Assembly (NCBI GenBank): GCA_033296885.1
Contig: MU863883.1
Coordinates: 124,001-188,000 of the forward strand
DNA length: 64,000 nt
Source: Triangularia verruculosa
Taxonomy: Eukaryota > Ascomycota > Sordariomycetes > Sordariales > Podosporaceae
Reading direction: 5' to 3'
The number at the start of each line of letters is the position of its first letter. Within the stretch, counting starts at the first letter, position 1. The translations under genes and the position numbers were made by a program. The notes below the pieces were generated by a model that saw only the letters and a program-made list of their open reading frames with translations, ran no database searches and was not told the DNA's origin. Of the stretch, positions 20,948 through 32,327 are shown piece after piece.

Positions 20948-23036
20948 TTAGAGGAAGCCCCCTTCCCCGGCCCCGAACACTCCGACGCTCCCGCGCCATC
21001 CGCAGCGATCCCGCTCGCTCATTGATGTTGGCGACTGTGGCGCCAGGGGCGGTGGTGGAGCAGCCCGAGGATGGAGGTGGTGAAGATGCTGGGGCGGGGA
21101 CTGCGGGACAGAAGGCTCAGGTGCATCACTGTTGCTGCCCCGGCTGCTGGTATTGCTGGTGTTGGTCTGAACCAGGAGCAAGCTGCTGGTGCTGCTCAAA
21201 CGCTTGGTGAACTCGCTGAAGCTCAGACGCTTCGCGCTGGAATTTGATTGCCGCTTCTCCGTCTGGTTGCGCTGTAGAGGCGGAGGTGAGCCGGGAGCAA
21301 GGGTAGAAAGGGAATCCTCCGCCGCAGCTGTGGATGGTGACGAGGCCATGATGGTTGCCAACTGCGGCTGTGAGTGAGTTCTCTGAGACATGCCTGGTCT
21401 GGTTCGGTTACCAGAGTAACCTGTCTGAGGTCTCGCACCACTGTTTGATGACAATGCCATCAATGCCTCATGGTTATAACTGAGCGGTGTTCTGATCGAA
21501 TGCGTTCGCGGGGGTGGATGAGGTCGGTTTCGCAAATCCGGACGCCCAGAGATGTAATCAAGGGCTCGTTGAGCTGAGTTAGGTTGAGGTGACAATTGGT
21601 CGTCGTCCAAATCCGCCTCGTCAAATGGCCCATCGCTATCGTCGTCGTCGTCATCGTCATCATACTCGGATGAACTTTCATCCAAATCCCAGGCACTTTT
21701 CAGTCCGGATTGTTCATTGAGAGCCGATACCGACGCCGACGCAGCGGCAGCTGTCTGTGCCTTCTGTCTTGCATCCTCAGCCTCCCGCTGTTTCCTCTTG
21801 TCATCCATATCACGCATGAGCGCATCAAACCGGGCCAGTGAGGTGAGTTTCTCCTCACCCGGAACTTCACGCTCCGAGCCAGGAATACGGCGCATCTGGA
21901 ATGCGCGGTCGAGGATCGTCTCTCGTGGCCCTGGAGGTGAAGTGCCTGCATCCATGATGGGCGCAAGCGGCGTGGGCCCTGAACCAACGCTGCCTCGCTC
22001 CCTAACCGGAGAACTGAGGGCGGAAGACCTCCCCTGTGCCGATGTCCAACCCTCAATGAATTCGCCCTGATACTCGCCAATGGTGGTAGCCGGCGAAGGA
22101 AGGTCAGTTGGAAGCATGGTGGTGTAGTTTTGGAAAACCAAATTGTGCGTCTGGATCGAGCTCGTGGCTGACGAGATGTCGCTTCGCTTGGATCGTAAAC
22201 TTGGTGAATCCGAAAAAGTAACGGGACGGTCGCGTCCAGAGTGTGTCGTATGGCCTCTTGTGAATCCAGGTCGCGGTCCAGCGTTCCCACCGTCCGACCT
22301 TTGGGTGTCACTCAGTTCGCGTGGGCGAGTGAAGGGGTTGACAAATGTTGGTGAGGCAGGTGTCACGGGACTCAGGGGCGTTCTGCCCGGCATATTCGGT
22401 TGGATGAGCTGCTGAACGAAGCGCGCCCAGTCCTGAAGGGTATACCGGGGGAACTGCTGCTGTGGCGGCTCGTCCACCGCGCGGAATAACAGTTGTGTCG
22501 GTCCTGTATCCTTGTTGGATGTGAAGCCGGCCGTACGACTTGAACGCCGCTTCCGCAGCTTATCTGCTGCTGGGTCTGGGATAATATTGATCACCAAGGT
22601 CGGGAGAACAGGGCCTTGCTTCCGATGGGCCATCATCTGCACCTGGCAATCGGTGATGCTGTTGATTGAGTATTGCTGCGAGGGTTCTTGGTCTTCCTGT
22701 AAACTCGGGATGTTAGGTCACGTCCCCCCAAGATTGGCCGCATATGTGTTCTCTCACTTACCTTTGACTTGTAGATTGACAAGTAGACGCCCTCGGAGGG
22801 CACCCTAAAGAGCTCCTTGGGGGCCGAGCTCCTGTTCGACGGCGCGCGCGCGATACCGGGCGTCTGGTCCCGCTGGGGGCCACCCACCACCATATATCGA
22901 GGCTGGTGACACATGGCTGGTCAGCAACTTCGGATCTTCCTAGCTCTCCAACAAGACCACAAAGTCTACGCACCTTCCACATGGCCCTCCCAATGATGGT
23001 GCCCCTATCCGGGGGCACACTCAGGAATCCCTCCAT
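20948..23036 (-). CDS. PH-like domain protein with long disordered tail
   Basis: Spliced as 22974-23036, 22762-22902, 20948-22696, giving 650 residues. Introns of 71 and 65 nt end on codon boundaries. The start MEGFLSVPPDRG and the following strands (WKPRYMVVGG, EGVYLSIYKSK, YSINSITDCQVQMMAHRKQG, LPTLVINIIPD) have the layout of a PH/PH-like domain, ending near DWARFVQQLIQP at about residue 160. PH-like domains bind phosphoinositides or proteins at membranes. From residue 170 on, the protein is Ser/Pro/Arg-rich with many SP/TP sites, a short coiled coil (RFDALMRDMDDKRKQREAED) and an acidic run (SSEYDDDDDDDDSDGP). I know of similar hypothetical proteins in Pezizomycotina but no characterised function. 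It could act in polarity or membrane signalling; that is inference. Confidence 0.8.
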
Positions 23037-26000
23037 CTTGCCGTAGTTGTCGGAGGTTCGTGCCGCGGTCGTATTCGAATCACGGACAGTCGAGAAAATT
23101 GGTGAGTATTAAGAATTAAAGGTGGCGCATCGTGAAAAGGAAACGGTTGACGAAGGGGTCCGGTTCCCGTTTTCTTCGTCCTTTGCTCCCCGGTACCAAA
23201 AACAAACCTGGAAGCGATCACGACAAGGTGATGGAGTAGCCGACACCGCCCCAAACAGACAGCCTGGGTAGCAGCAGCAAATGACAAGAAGAGGCGGTGG
23301 GGAACAGAAGAAGAGGAGAAGGAGAAGAAGAAGGATTTTGTTCTTTCAGAGAGACGATACCACCTCCGAGGAAGAAACGAGGTCTTCATGGGGCCAGTCA
23401 AGCAAGGGACGAGCCGTGCAAACCGGGTGTGTCTGGAGGCGAGATTAATAAAAGAGCCCACTATGGCGCATGTGGGCACTTGCGCCAAGGGACAGGGACC
23501 GGCAGGCCAAGAGGCATTTTCAGTGAACGAGCCTGGGGAGGGGCACGGGGGGGGCCTGCGGCTTTGACCAGGTTTGACCAGGATGCCGTCGGTTCGACCC
23601 CATTGGATCAATTTCCAATTGCCTGCCAGGCACTTGGTTAGCATCGCTGCAAGAGCCACTGCGTATCCGCAGATCCAGCGAGGCACCAGGCCGGTGGTTC
23701 TGATCGGGAAATGCTGCATTCCTTTTCCTCTCTCTCTTGAGGAACCTAATAAGCAGGTGCCTCGTGCCCCTTCTTGTTGGAAACCCCTGTGCAATCGCTA
23801 ATCGTGCGAGAATGTGGAGCCCCACTCTGGATCAACGAACGGGACTGGTCGAAAAGAGACCATTGATTGACGAAGATCGCCCTGGTCTGTGTGCCAGCCA
23901 TGGACCTCTTTGTGTTCTTTCGGACCCTGGCGGTCCTTGGTTGAACCGGGACAGACGCTGCACCCGTTCTGCAATAACTGACGCTCATATGGAGATGCCC
24001 TGCGTTTACAGCATGTACATCCAAACCCCCACTCAATTCTAGCATCTTTCCGTCGGTGAGACGCACATATTACCTACATATGTCGTGTCCTCAGCTGCAG
24101 TACCACTCCATGCCACCAGTCTCGTTGGCTCCGTAAAACGGGCCTTCGTTCCTGGTTATGGACTATGTGGTTCGGCTGCTGATATGCACTATGTATGGAT
24201 GGACAATACATGCATGAGCAGACGGACCAATGCCTGCATGCTGCGCAAAAAATACAAAAAGAAAGCTTGCAGTGCGACTTGAGCATTCTTTGTCGTTGTT
24301 GACACATAGCCGCTAGACCGAGATGAGGTTGGTATCTCCCCGCTTCCAAAGTTGGCCCCGGGTGAAATAGAACGGCGCCGGCAAGAGGAGAGATGAGTCT
24401 GGCTTTGAGCCTCTTCAGATCTGGCTTGTCCATCCCATCTCGTGCTCCTTGGGAGCCAAAAGGGGTGCCCGGCTGCTGACCGCATGTTGACGTCCCGGTC
24501 AAACAAACGGAGAAAACAGCCCGGCTGGTCGCACAAGAGAAAAAGACCACCACACCACATGAAGGACAGGCATAGTGGCGTGCTGCCGGCCCACCGTTGC
24601 TCGCCGTCCCTGTGATGATGGTGTGCGGTGAGGAGCCCGGTGTCGATAGTGTAGTGGCGTGGGGCTGAGAACAAGCCGCAACAGTGCATCATGGCACTGC
24701 CGTCATTCCAACGTAACATACCGAGTGTTTGATGATTTCCGCCATCGATAATCTCAGTTGATCTCTGGCTCAGACCACTTCTTGAGAATCGGAGACGTTG
24801 GCGTTTTGGCGATCTGGAGACGGGTTACTGTAATTTTTGCGGGGTTGTGGTTACTCAACCCCCTGATCTGACAGGGGTTGGACCAGGGGTCAGTTGACAG
24901 TGTCCGTGTTCAAGCTTGCATTCTGCCATCTCGGTGTTGCAAAACACCATTATTTTTGTTCTTTTTATTTTGGGTGTTTGTTTCCAGGTCTTTCGTGTGC
25001 CTGTGCAAAGCATGCGGTGAGCAACAGCATGTCTTTGCCCCTGGTGAACGGTCATCAGCACCCTTTTCGTGCCCCTGGAAAAGAGGGTCTGTTCGCCCAT
25101 ACTCGCTGTTTTTCCTTGCCCCCTTGCCCCCTTGCCGCCGTTCCCAGGCGGGTATGCAGGCTCACAGAACGACAGCCGTCAACGTCGTTCTCGACAGGTC
25201 GTTTTGCTTTTTATCCCGGGTTTAAGGAGGCCCACTATCTTCCAAGTCGAGAAGTACCTGCAGCAGCTAGTCTGGGGCATGAATGGCTCCAATCGGGCAC
25301 GGTCAGTCAAGCTGAGGTCGTCTCCTTCGAAGGGGGCGAGTCTATCGACCCAACCGACTCCATGCCGCGTTGCCTGTGACGGAAGGTAGGTGTCAGGTCA
25401 CGGTGAGACAACAAGCACATTTTTAGTGACGGGAGTTGTTCAGCTTGACAAGGCGGGTGAAGCGCCGAGGCGGCGGCGCTCTTTAAGTGTTGAGCCTGTA
25501 GCTAAAGTCCATCTTCAGTACAAGATGGAACCTTGTCGGAAGCAGCCGCCTCGTCCATGATGATCCTCAGGGGTGCAGAGATGGCGGCTGGCGATCGTCT
25601 GCACACCATCACCACACATCTCAGGACGGGCCGTAGTGTTCATGTGCTGCACCTGAAACATTGCCGCCATCGCGTGAATACGGGCCTTTTCGGGGTCGTA
25701 CCTTCCCTATCAAGTCACCACTGCTACAGCCACAGCAACAACAGCCACTCGTTGCTGCCACATTCATCTCAACCTCTTGACCGCTCCTTCGAGTTATGAT
25801 TTTCATTCTTTGCCGTCTCATTCACAGTTCCAGGTCATGGAATATCCGTCCGATCTCTGGTCTCTGACAACACCCCCGAACGCCACTATCGTAGTCTAGC
25901 CAACCCAATAGCACATGACAGAGCTCTCGGCTCGAGCAGCGTCTCAAGACGGATGCGTCTCGATACTGCACAGTAGCTGTGAGATCAGCCACGCTATGTT

Positions 26001-27862
26001 CCGGCACAGAAACGCACCTTATCAGGAAACACAAAACACTATCGGTATGTGCCCCTCTCGGGCTCAGTCTTCGAATTCGGCGTCTTTGCGAAGGCCAGGA
26101 GTGGAGAAGAACTCCAGACAGCCATGCCGTTTCCAGGGTGCGGACCCCGAAAGTGCTCGGATTGCGTCCCACAGCGCGTCCCAATTCCAGGTTGTCGGGC
26201 TCCGCTAGGACACTTCGCCGGCCGAGGTTGGCAGGCGAATCGACCGACCTTTAATTTAACCCACACGGACGTATTCGTGTGTTTTGCTCTCCCGGCAGAC
26301 TGGAACGGCGGCGTCTCGACAGGTCACCAGGTTGTCAGAATCTTCTGCAATCGAGTTAGGCTCCGAGTCATGGACCTGCCTGCCTGCCTGGGAAGCAATC
26401 TCTTTTCTTCCGGCTGCGATGCCCCCCCCCCCCCCCCCCCGAGAGCCGCACCGCAGCGGACTCAACCACCGGGGGGGTCCACCCCGGGCCGTTGCGCTAA
26501 TGCCCCTGTCCCCATCAGAAGGGGGGGTACACTACGGGGGGTACGACGTCGCCGTCGACGTGTGTTTTGGAAGTTTTGCTGCACGTGTCTGCGTGCCATC
26601 GTTTTGATTCGAAGTTTTCGGCACTCGAGATAGAGGAAATGGGCTGTTGGATCGAGATACGACGTCTCAGGTTCAGGTGGCCTACCTAACCGAGTTATTC
26701 GGCAAAGGATCGAAGCGAACGCATCAGTGATGAAGAAAAAAAAGGGGGGCGATCTTCTTCGGCAGCACAACCGATGGGGCACAATGCACACGGACTTGGG
26801 ACTAGTCCTAATAGGAGAATATCACAAACATCACATTGGCATCAACGATTCAGGGAATCTGCAGGCTTGGAAACAATGGTACGGTTTTGAGGAGCAAGGG
26901 AGAGAGTACCGACGGCAGGCTTGGGAGCTGTCAGGAATCCTTCTATCGGCAAGGAATATGTACTGATCATAGCAAGAATCAGATATGTTCCGAGTGGTGC
27001 GCACCTGCAGTAGTGCTGCATGCGAAGCTGTCACAACGTTGGATTGATGCTGCTTTTGGCTTAGGTGTTTGCTTGGTGTTGGGTTTAAGGGGAGGGTGGG
27101 TGAGAAGCGGTAACGATGATTGGGACATAACTCGGAGGAGATGTATGGCATTGCTGCCCTTGTTTACTAACTGTGAGGGTAGGGATGATGTACTCTTTCT
27201 TAGGTTGGGTCAGTGATGAAGCCTTGCCAAGGTGAGAAGGTAAACAAAAGGGCTAGCTATGGGAATAGATGGGAATAGGGGGTGGCGGACAAGGAGAAAA
27301 TGCCTCGCAGGACGAGTTGTCTGCAAGGATGGGGAGAAGATGTCAAACAGACTATGGTTGATAGTCTTTGTAATGCGTATTTTGCCTAAAAGTGGAAGAG
27401 TTTTCGGTACTTGCAAGTGGAACTGGGACGTCATCATGTTTAGAGAGAATGACCAGCATAGCGTCTAGTCTATCCCGAATGTTTGGTAATGTCAGGCCAT
27501 GTGACATCTACTAATGCATGTGCGAGATTGACGTCTCACAAAATGAATATATAAATTAGGTAGGTTTCTCGATAGATCCTCGTCGAGCAGAGTGATGGAG
27601 GCCCGCTTGTTTATTATCTGTGTCTCATGAACGTTGCGAACACTAGAAACATTAAGATAGTAATATAAAAACATAAGGTATGTTTTAACATCTAGTCAGG
27701 TCACAAACGCGAAGCTAACTATCTAACTGTACACTTATCAACAGTATGTGGTATGGTATACCACCTATCATACAACCCCAAAGCTCTCCAAATACGTAGA
27801 CCATGTAAAAAATAAAAAATAAAAAATAAAAACATGGCGTAGCAAACAGAAGAAAAAAAACA
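23037..27862. other. Largest gene-free stretch of the window (4.8 kb)
   Basis: I examined both strands and found no frame with recognisable domains, codon bias or joinable exons. It holds the 5' leader and promoter of the PH-like gene at its left end and the 3' flank of the F-box gene at its right. Features inside are a C19 run (26422-26440), T-rich stretches near 24,950 and 27,360, and A-rich DNA near 27,800. A non-coding transcript or a long regulatory region is possible but cannot be shown from sequence. Confidence 0.5.
26422..26440 (+). repeat. C19 homopolymer run
   Basis: Nineteen consecutive C in the middle of the gene-free stretch, followed within 30-60 bases by further short C/G runs. 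On the minus strand this is a G-rich cluster with the spacing of a potential G-quadruplex. Confidence 0.9.
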
Positions 27863-30800
27863 TCACCATCGTGGATACCAATCCCTCGCCCTCCTCACCC
27901 TCGGACTCTCCCAGAACCCATCATCATCATCGTCATCCTGCGAGGGCCACCGCTGCCGTCTAATAACCTCCAAACTAGGCAGCACCCTATCCCTCTGATT
28001 CTCCTCCCTCTGCTCCCGAGTCGGGACCTGCCAGTTCCTCTCTCCTGTCACCTCCCCACCTTCCAACCTTCCCTGTTGCTCGTCCTCCTCCTTTTCCTCC
28101 TCAAGTAACTTCTCCTTCTCCTCCCTCAACCCCCGCAACACCTCCCACAACCCCACCACCTCCTCCTCCAGCGCCTCCTTTTCTTCCCCCGGTTCCAGCG
28201 CGCTGCAGACAGCTACCTTCTCACACACGCTCTTCTCAACCTCGACCCTCCTCCTCTCCAGCTCTTCCCTTCGTTCTTTCCGCTGAACCCGGGCGTTGGT
28301 TCGGGCTTGATCATCTCGCCAGTCGGGGTGGATGGGTATGTGCGTCAGGTTCCAGTAGTTGTTGCCGTTGACGCGGTAGACGTCCGGGTGGGTGACGACG
28401 TGGTCCCAGTCTATCCCGCCGTCTGGGGCGTTGAGGTCGGACTCGGTTGTCGAGCCGTATTCTTCGTCTGCTAGGGCCTTCAAGGCTTCGTCGGCTTCGG
28501 CGGAGAGGACTGCGGCTGCGGAGGGGAGGGGGAGGGATTCGAAGCGGGAGAGGTGAGATGGTAAAGGGGCGGGGTCCATGGTGGTGCTGTTTGAGGAGGT
28601 TGAAGAGGAGGTGGGGAAGGCTGGGATGGGGAGTTGTGCGGGTGGTGGGGAGGGGGATGAGGAGGAGGAGGAGGAGGAGGATGGAGGCGGATGAGGAGAG
28701 AGGGAGGGGGGCGGTGGAGGGGTGCTGGTTGGTAAGGGGTGCAGGAGATATTGTCCTGACATGACCGAGGCGATCTCTTGAGGGGGGATGGGGATTGTTT
28801 CGAGTTCCCAGTCGGAGAAGTCGAGGTCGGAGGAGTTGTTCGTGTCAGGGGATGACTGGCGGAAGTCGATATTGGAGGGATCCCAGAGGTGATGCTCCGG
28901 GGGGAGGTGGGCGGCGACTTGCCTGACAGCATAGGCTCCGTGGGCGGGGGTTAGGGTTGGGGATGAGGGGAGGTCGGAGCCGAAGAAGAGGGGGTATCGT
29001 TCGGACACCGGGAGGGCGTTGAATGAAGTCGGGTCTGTGATGGTGACGCTGGTAGGTGAGGACCAGATTGTGTTGAGGTGGTTGTCGTGGTCGATGATGT
29101 CTGCTAGTGTTCGAGGAGGGGGAGAGTGAGGAGGAGGTGGCGGGGGAGGTGTTGGATGAGACGGGATGTTGGAAGGGGGACTGTCGACATCCATGGGGTC
29201 GTTTTCATACTCCTCCCAGCCTTCGTCGTCGTATTCATCCGACTCTGCTTCGTAGCCTTCATCTTCTTCCATGTCCATGGCCTGGTGGTTCACCTCCTGG
29301 ATGCTATGTTCCAAACTCCCGACTTGGTCTTCAGCAACATCCTCAGCCTTGTGCTGATCGACATCCTCCATCTCCTCATCTGATTCGTGAGCCACTGTTT
29401 TGGCTTTCTTTTTAGCAGGGGGCATCTTGTTCGCCATCACCGAATCAGTCTCAGACTCCTCCCCGGCAGCCCTCCGAGCGGCGACCATCGCCGCCTTGAT
29501 TCTGAACAAAAGAAGCTGCTTAAGATCCGCAATATCCTCTTTCCGATCCTCGGCAGTAGGAGCAGGCAACTTGAACCCGAATCGGTCCCCCTGGAACCCC
29601 ATCGCGGTGACATTGTACACATCCTCTAACTTCCTCCTCGCCAGCAGAAACAAATCCATCGCCTTGTTCACCTTCTCCGCCCTCACCATCTCCTTTTCCT
29701 CCTCCTTCACAATCTCATCCTTTTCCTCCTGCGTCAGCTCCTTCCACCTCCTCTTCCTCGCATGCTTCGGCTGCCACATGCCCCTCTCAAACGGCACATT
29801 CCCGCACCCGCCGTTGACCTTTGAATTCTCATGAATCCCCGCCACCTTCCCCACCCCGACCGCCCGCTCCCCATCATCGCTCATATACATCTCCTCCAAA
29901 CTCGGCACCAGATTACTCCCCGTCGCATAATCCACATGCCCGTACGTCATCATCCTGAACAGCACCTGCCACCCCCCCATCAAATCCAACCCCCTCCTCC
30001 CCGCCTCCGTCATCATCAGCTCCTCAGGCCTCATCAACAAATCCATCCCCCCATTCGCCCACCCCTCAAACTGTATCACCCCCATGTCATATATTTCCAC
30101 CCCCATCACGCTCTTCCCCTCCCAAATCTCCCTGCTCTTCGGCGCGACGTCGTACCTGATCTTCAACTGCCGTATCGCACCATCCCCCCTGTACTCCTTC
30201 TTCCGGAGAAACTTCCACAGCGGGGACAGCCCCTTTTGGCCCAGAAACAACCTCGGGAGGATGGTGCTGCCGGGGCCAAAGAAGGGGTCGTTGCACAAGA
30301 GCACGAGCTTGACGAAGAAGAGCTGGAACCGGTAGAGGTCCTCGTCCGTGATGAAGTCCCTGCTGACGAACAGCTGCATCCTCATCTTGTTGGTCGGGCA
30401 GTCGAGCACCAGCCACATCTTCTGCAGGGTGGCGTTTGTTCCCGGGAGGGTTCTGTGGCCGCGACGGGCGAGGACGGCGAGGATGTCCCGCACGCGGACC
30501 TCGCGGTGGACGACGTGCTGCAGCCAGAAGAGCCCCGGGACGAGACGGACTTCCTTGAGGTTGCTGTTGATGTGGAGGTCTTCGCCCCCCAGGATGGCCT
30601 GGCCGGGTTGGGGGCGGGACAGGTCCCTGTCGGACCAGGTGGCGGTTCGGCCGGCCGGGTCGGGGATGAACCAGTGGGAGTAAACCGGGGAGGAGTAAAT
30701 CTTGGCTGCCACCGGGGCCATCGACCGGGCCCAAGCAAAGATGAATTTCCGCATGTTGTGGTTGAGAGCGTCGTGGAACCCGCGGTGGAGGGCGTAGATG

Positions 30801-31462
30801 TTGACGATATCCCTCGGGGGAAGGTGCTTGCACACTTCAATAAGCAATTCCGGGGTGGTACACAACGTAGCCAGCAGATCAATCGTCGGCTTCGGCCGCT
30901 TGGGCGGTCTCTGAGCAGCCTTCCAGATCTTGCTCGACTGCTTCAGCGACAGGAACCGTTCCCTGGCAATGGCGCGGTACTCACGCAAAAGCAGGGGTTT
31001 ACACCCCTCGAGCCCCCTCACGACCAACTGCGACTGCCATACCGTCTCAAACTCGTCTTCCCACTTGGCAATGACCTGTTCTTCATCTTCCTTTTCCTCC
31101 TCCTCCTCGCCAGAGGAGTAATTCCCATACGCCCGGTGATACACCCGCCTAACCCTGTCAGACAGCGTCCTGACCGAGGGCACCATTCTCCCCCGCGAGG
31201 CGAGCGACCGGGTTTCTTCCTCCCACTCGCTGATGTGGTGGACAATCGACATGGCATTGGGCCGGATACCGAGGGCCTCAATCTCCTCCTCGGTTCTCTC
31301 CTTGCGGGCGTCCCATCTCTCAAAGAAGATCCGCTGAGCCCGGTTCTTGGGGTTAGCGGCTAGGGACTCGAGGTCGTATTGATCCGCGTCGTCGTCGTCC
31401 TCAAAGTCGAAATCGAAGACGTCGTTGACCCAGTCGTTGTCTTCCAGGTCGTTGGCATTCAT
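27863..31462 (-). CDS. Large F-box-like protein (1199 residues)
   Basis: A single open frame starting at ATG 31462. An acidic N-terminus is followed, at about residues 195-240, by an F-box-like segment (TTPELLIEVCKHLPPRDIVN). Next is a conserved-looking globular region of about 300 residues (ILAVLARRGHRTLPGTN; WLVLDCPTNKMRMQLFVSRD; DLYRFQLFFVKLVLLCNDP) as seen in fungal F-box hypothetical proteins. The second half is disordered: basic/acidic clusters (KKKAKTVAHESDEEMEDVD), long Pro and Ser runs, then a C-terminal helical Glu/Arg-rich part. F-box proteins recruit substrates to SCF ubiquitin ligases through SKP1; that role here is inferred from the motif. The substrate is unknown. I saw no intron signals that must be used. 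Confidence 0.72.
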   Translation of the reverse strand: MNANDLEDNDWVNDVFDFDFEDDDDADQYDLESLAANPKNRAQRIFFERWDARKERTEEEIEALGIRPNAMSIVHHISEWEEETRSLASRGRMVPSVRTLSDRVRRVYHRAYGNYSSGEEEEEKEDEEQVIAKWEDEFETVWQSQLVVRGLEGCKPLLLREYRAIARERFLSLKQSSKIWKAAQRPPKRPKPTIDLLATLCTTPELLIEVCKHLPPRDIVNIYALHRGFHDALNHNMRKFIFAWARSMAPVAAKIYSSPVYSHWFIPDPAGRTATWSDRDLSRPQPGQAILGGEDLHINSNLKEVRLVPGLFWLQHVVHREVRVRDILAVLARRGHRTLPGTNATLQKMWLVLDCPTNKMRMQLFVSRDFITDEDLYRFQLFFVKLVLLCNDPFFGPGSTILPRLFLGQKGLSPLWKFLRKKEYRGDGAIRQLKIRYDVAPKSREIWEGKSVMGVEIYDMGVIQFEGWANGGMDLLMRPEELMMTEAGRRGLDLMGGWQVLFRMMTYGHVDYATGSNLVPSLEEMYMSDDGERAVGVGKVAGIHENSKVNGGCGNVPFERGMWQPKHARKRRWKELTQEEKDEIVKEEEKEMVRAEKVNKAMDLFLLARRKLEDVYNVTAMGFQGDRFGFKLPAPTAEDRKEDIADLKQLLLFRIKAAMVAARRAAGEESETDSVMANKMPPAKKKAKTVAHESDEEMEDVDQHKAEDVAEDQVGSLEHSIQEVNHQAMDMEEDEGYEAESDEYDDEGWEEYENDPMDVDSPPSNIPSHPTPPPPPPPHSPPPRTLADIIDHDNHLNTIWSSPTSVTITDPTSFNALPVSERYPLFFGSDLPSSPTLTPAHGAYAVRQVAAHLPPEHHLWDPSNIDFRQSSPDTNNSSDLDFSDWELETIPIPPQEIASVMSGQYLLHPLPTSTPPPPPSLSPHPPPSSSSSSSSSPSPPPAQLPIPAFPTSSSTSSNSTTMDPAPLPSHLSRFESLPLPSAAAVLSAEADEALKALADEEYGSTTESDLNAPDGGIDWDHVVTHPDVYRVNGNNYWNLTHIPIHPDWRDDQARTNARVQRKERREELERRRVEVEKSVCEKVAVCSALEPGEEKEALEEEVVGLWEVLRGLREEKEKLLEEEKEEDEQQGRLEGGEVTGERNWQVPTREQREENQRDRVLPSLEVIRRQRWPSQDDDDDDGFWESPRVRRARDWYPRW

Positions 31463-32030
31463 GCTGAGGTATCTCTGTTGTCTTTGGCGGTAGGTGCTTT
31501 GTCAGGGTAGCTAGAGTGAAATCTGGTGAGTGGAAAAAGAATCATTTTTTTCAAAAGAGCGCAAGATAAAAACTGTTATTTAAATTGGAAAAGGCGAAAT
31601 CAGGCAGGTTTTTTATTGCGGGCCCTATTGACGATGTTGTCGGCATTCGTGTCTATTCACAGCTATTGTCAATTCTCAACAATAGGGAGCTCTCAAGAAC
31701 AATAGGAGCGGCCACCTGACTCGCCACCTTATTAGGGAACCTTCCTTTACCCACAGACTCAGCCAGCTCAGCTCAGCTTTTCTCTCCAGAATTCCATCTG
31801 ATATCATAGGTCACACGGCACAGGTTGAGAGGACTCCAAAAATAGGGCTCAGAAAGTACATTCCAAGAAAACACTACTACTAGTTTGCCGTCAGCGGCGC
31901 GAACACGTACGTACATAAGAAAGAGGAAACATGCCATAGCCTCCCAGATCCTTTTGTCCCATAACCACAGAAATCTACGAGATGGGGTCGAAAAGTCCAC
32001 CGCATAAAACCATGCCGTCGTCGCTCACAC
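31463..32030. other. Intergenic region between F-box gene promoter and HAT2 3' flank
   Basis: About 570 bases. It includes direct copies of an ACAATAGGGAGCTCT / ACAATAGGAGCGG type element near 31,677-31,712. No gene is seen. Confidence 0.45.
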
Positions 32031-32327
32031 TTAGAAAATCTTGCCACCTCGAGTCTGCCGCTTGCCTTCGCCAGATTGTTGGGCCTTGGCCACCAGCTCT
32101 AGGTACTCATCATACACAGCCTTGGGTCTGGGACTGTCCGTGTCCACACTGCTGCCTCGAGAGGATGTTTCGTCCCGAATCTCCAGATTCTGCATGGGCA
32201 ACTGCTGAGAAACGCTCTGGTTGTTCCTCTTGTGTCTGGGAACAGTGCTCTGCTCGCTTTCCTCCTGCTTCACTTTCACGCCGGGCTCACCGTGTTTTCT
32301 CTTGATGCCTTTCCTGAGCCCTCCTTC
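32031..32327 (-). other. In-frame 98-codon extension after the HAT2 TAG stop
   Basis: The frame continues without interruption past the HAT2 TAG (32328-32330) for 98 codons to TAA at 32031. The conceptual peptide is lysine/glutamate-rich (GIKRKHGEPGVKVKQEESEQ) and ends in an amphipathic helix (KAVYDEYLELVAKAQQSGEG) and KRQTRGGKIF. Third codon positions are mostly G or C, as in the neighbouring coding sequence. No plausible 5' splice site was found in the 60 bases before the TAG, so a short intron hiding the stop is hard to build. Readthrough or a strain-specific CAG-to-TAG change are the alternatives. Confidence 0.55.

Noticed and set aside
23580..23602. GGTTCGACCCC resembling a tRNA B box
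   Set aside because: The flanking bases do not pair as a T-stem and no A box lies at the right distance.
24894..25379. 161-codon frame in the gene-free stretch
   Set aside because: Cys/Phe/His-rich random-looking composition, two overlapping frames of similar length, and no joinable exons.
29831..31363. 510-codon open frame on the plus strand
   Set aside because: It lies antisense to the F-box-like gene and is Pro/His/Arg-rich in the way expected from G/C-biased third positions of the true gene; no start context or domain.
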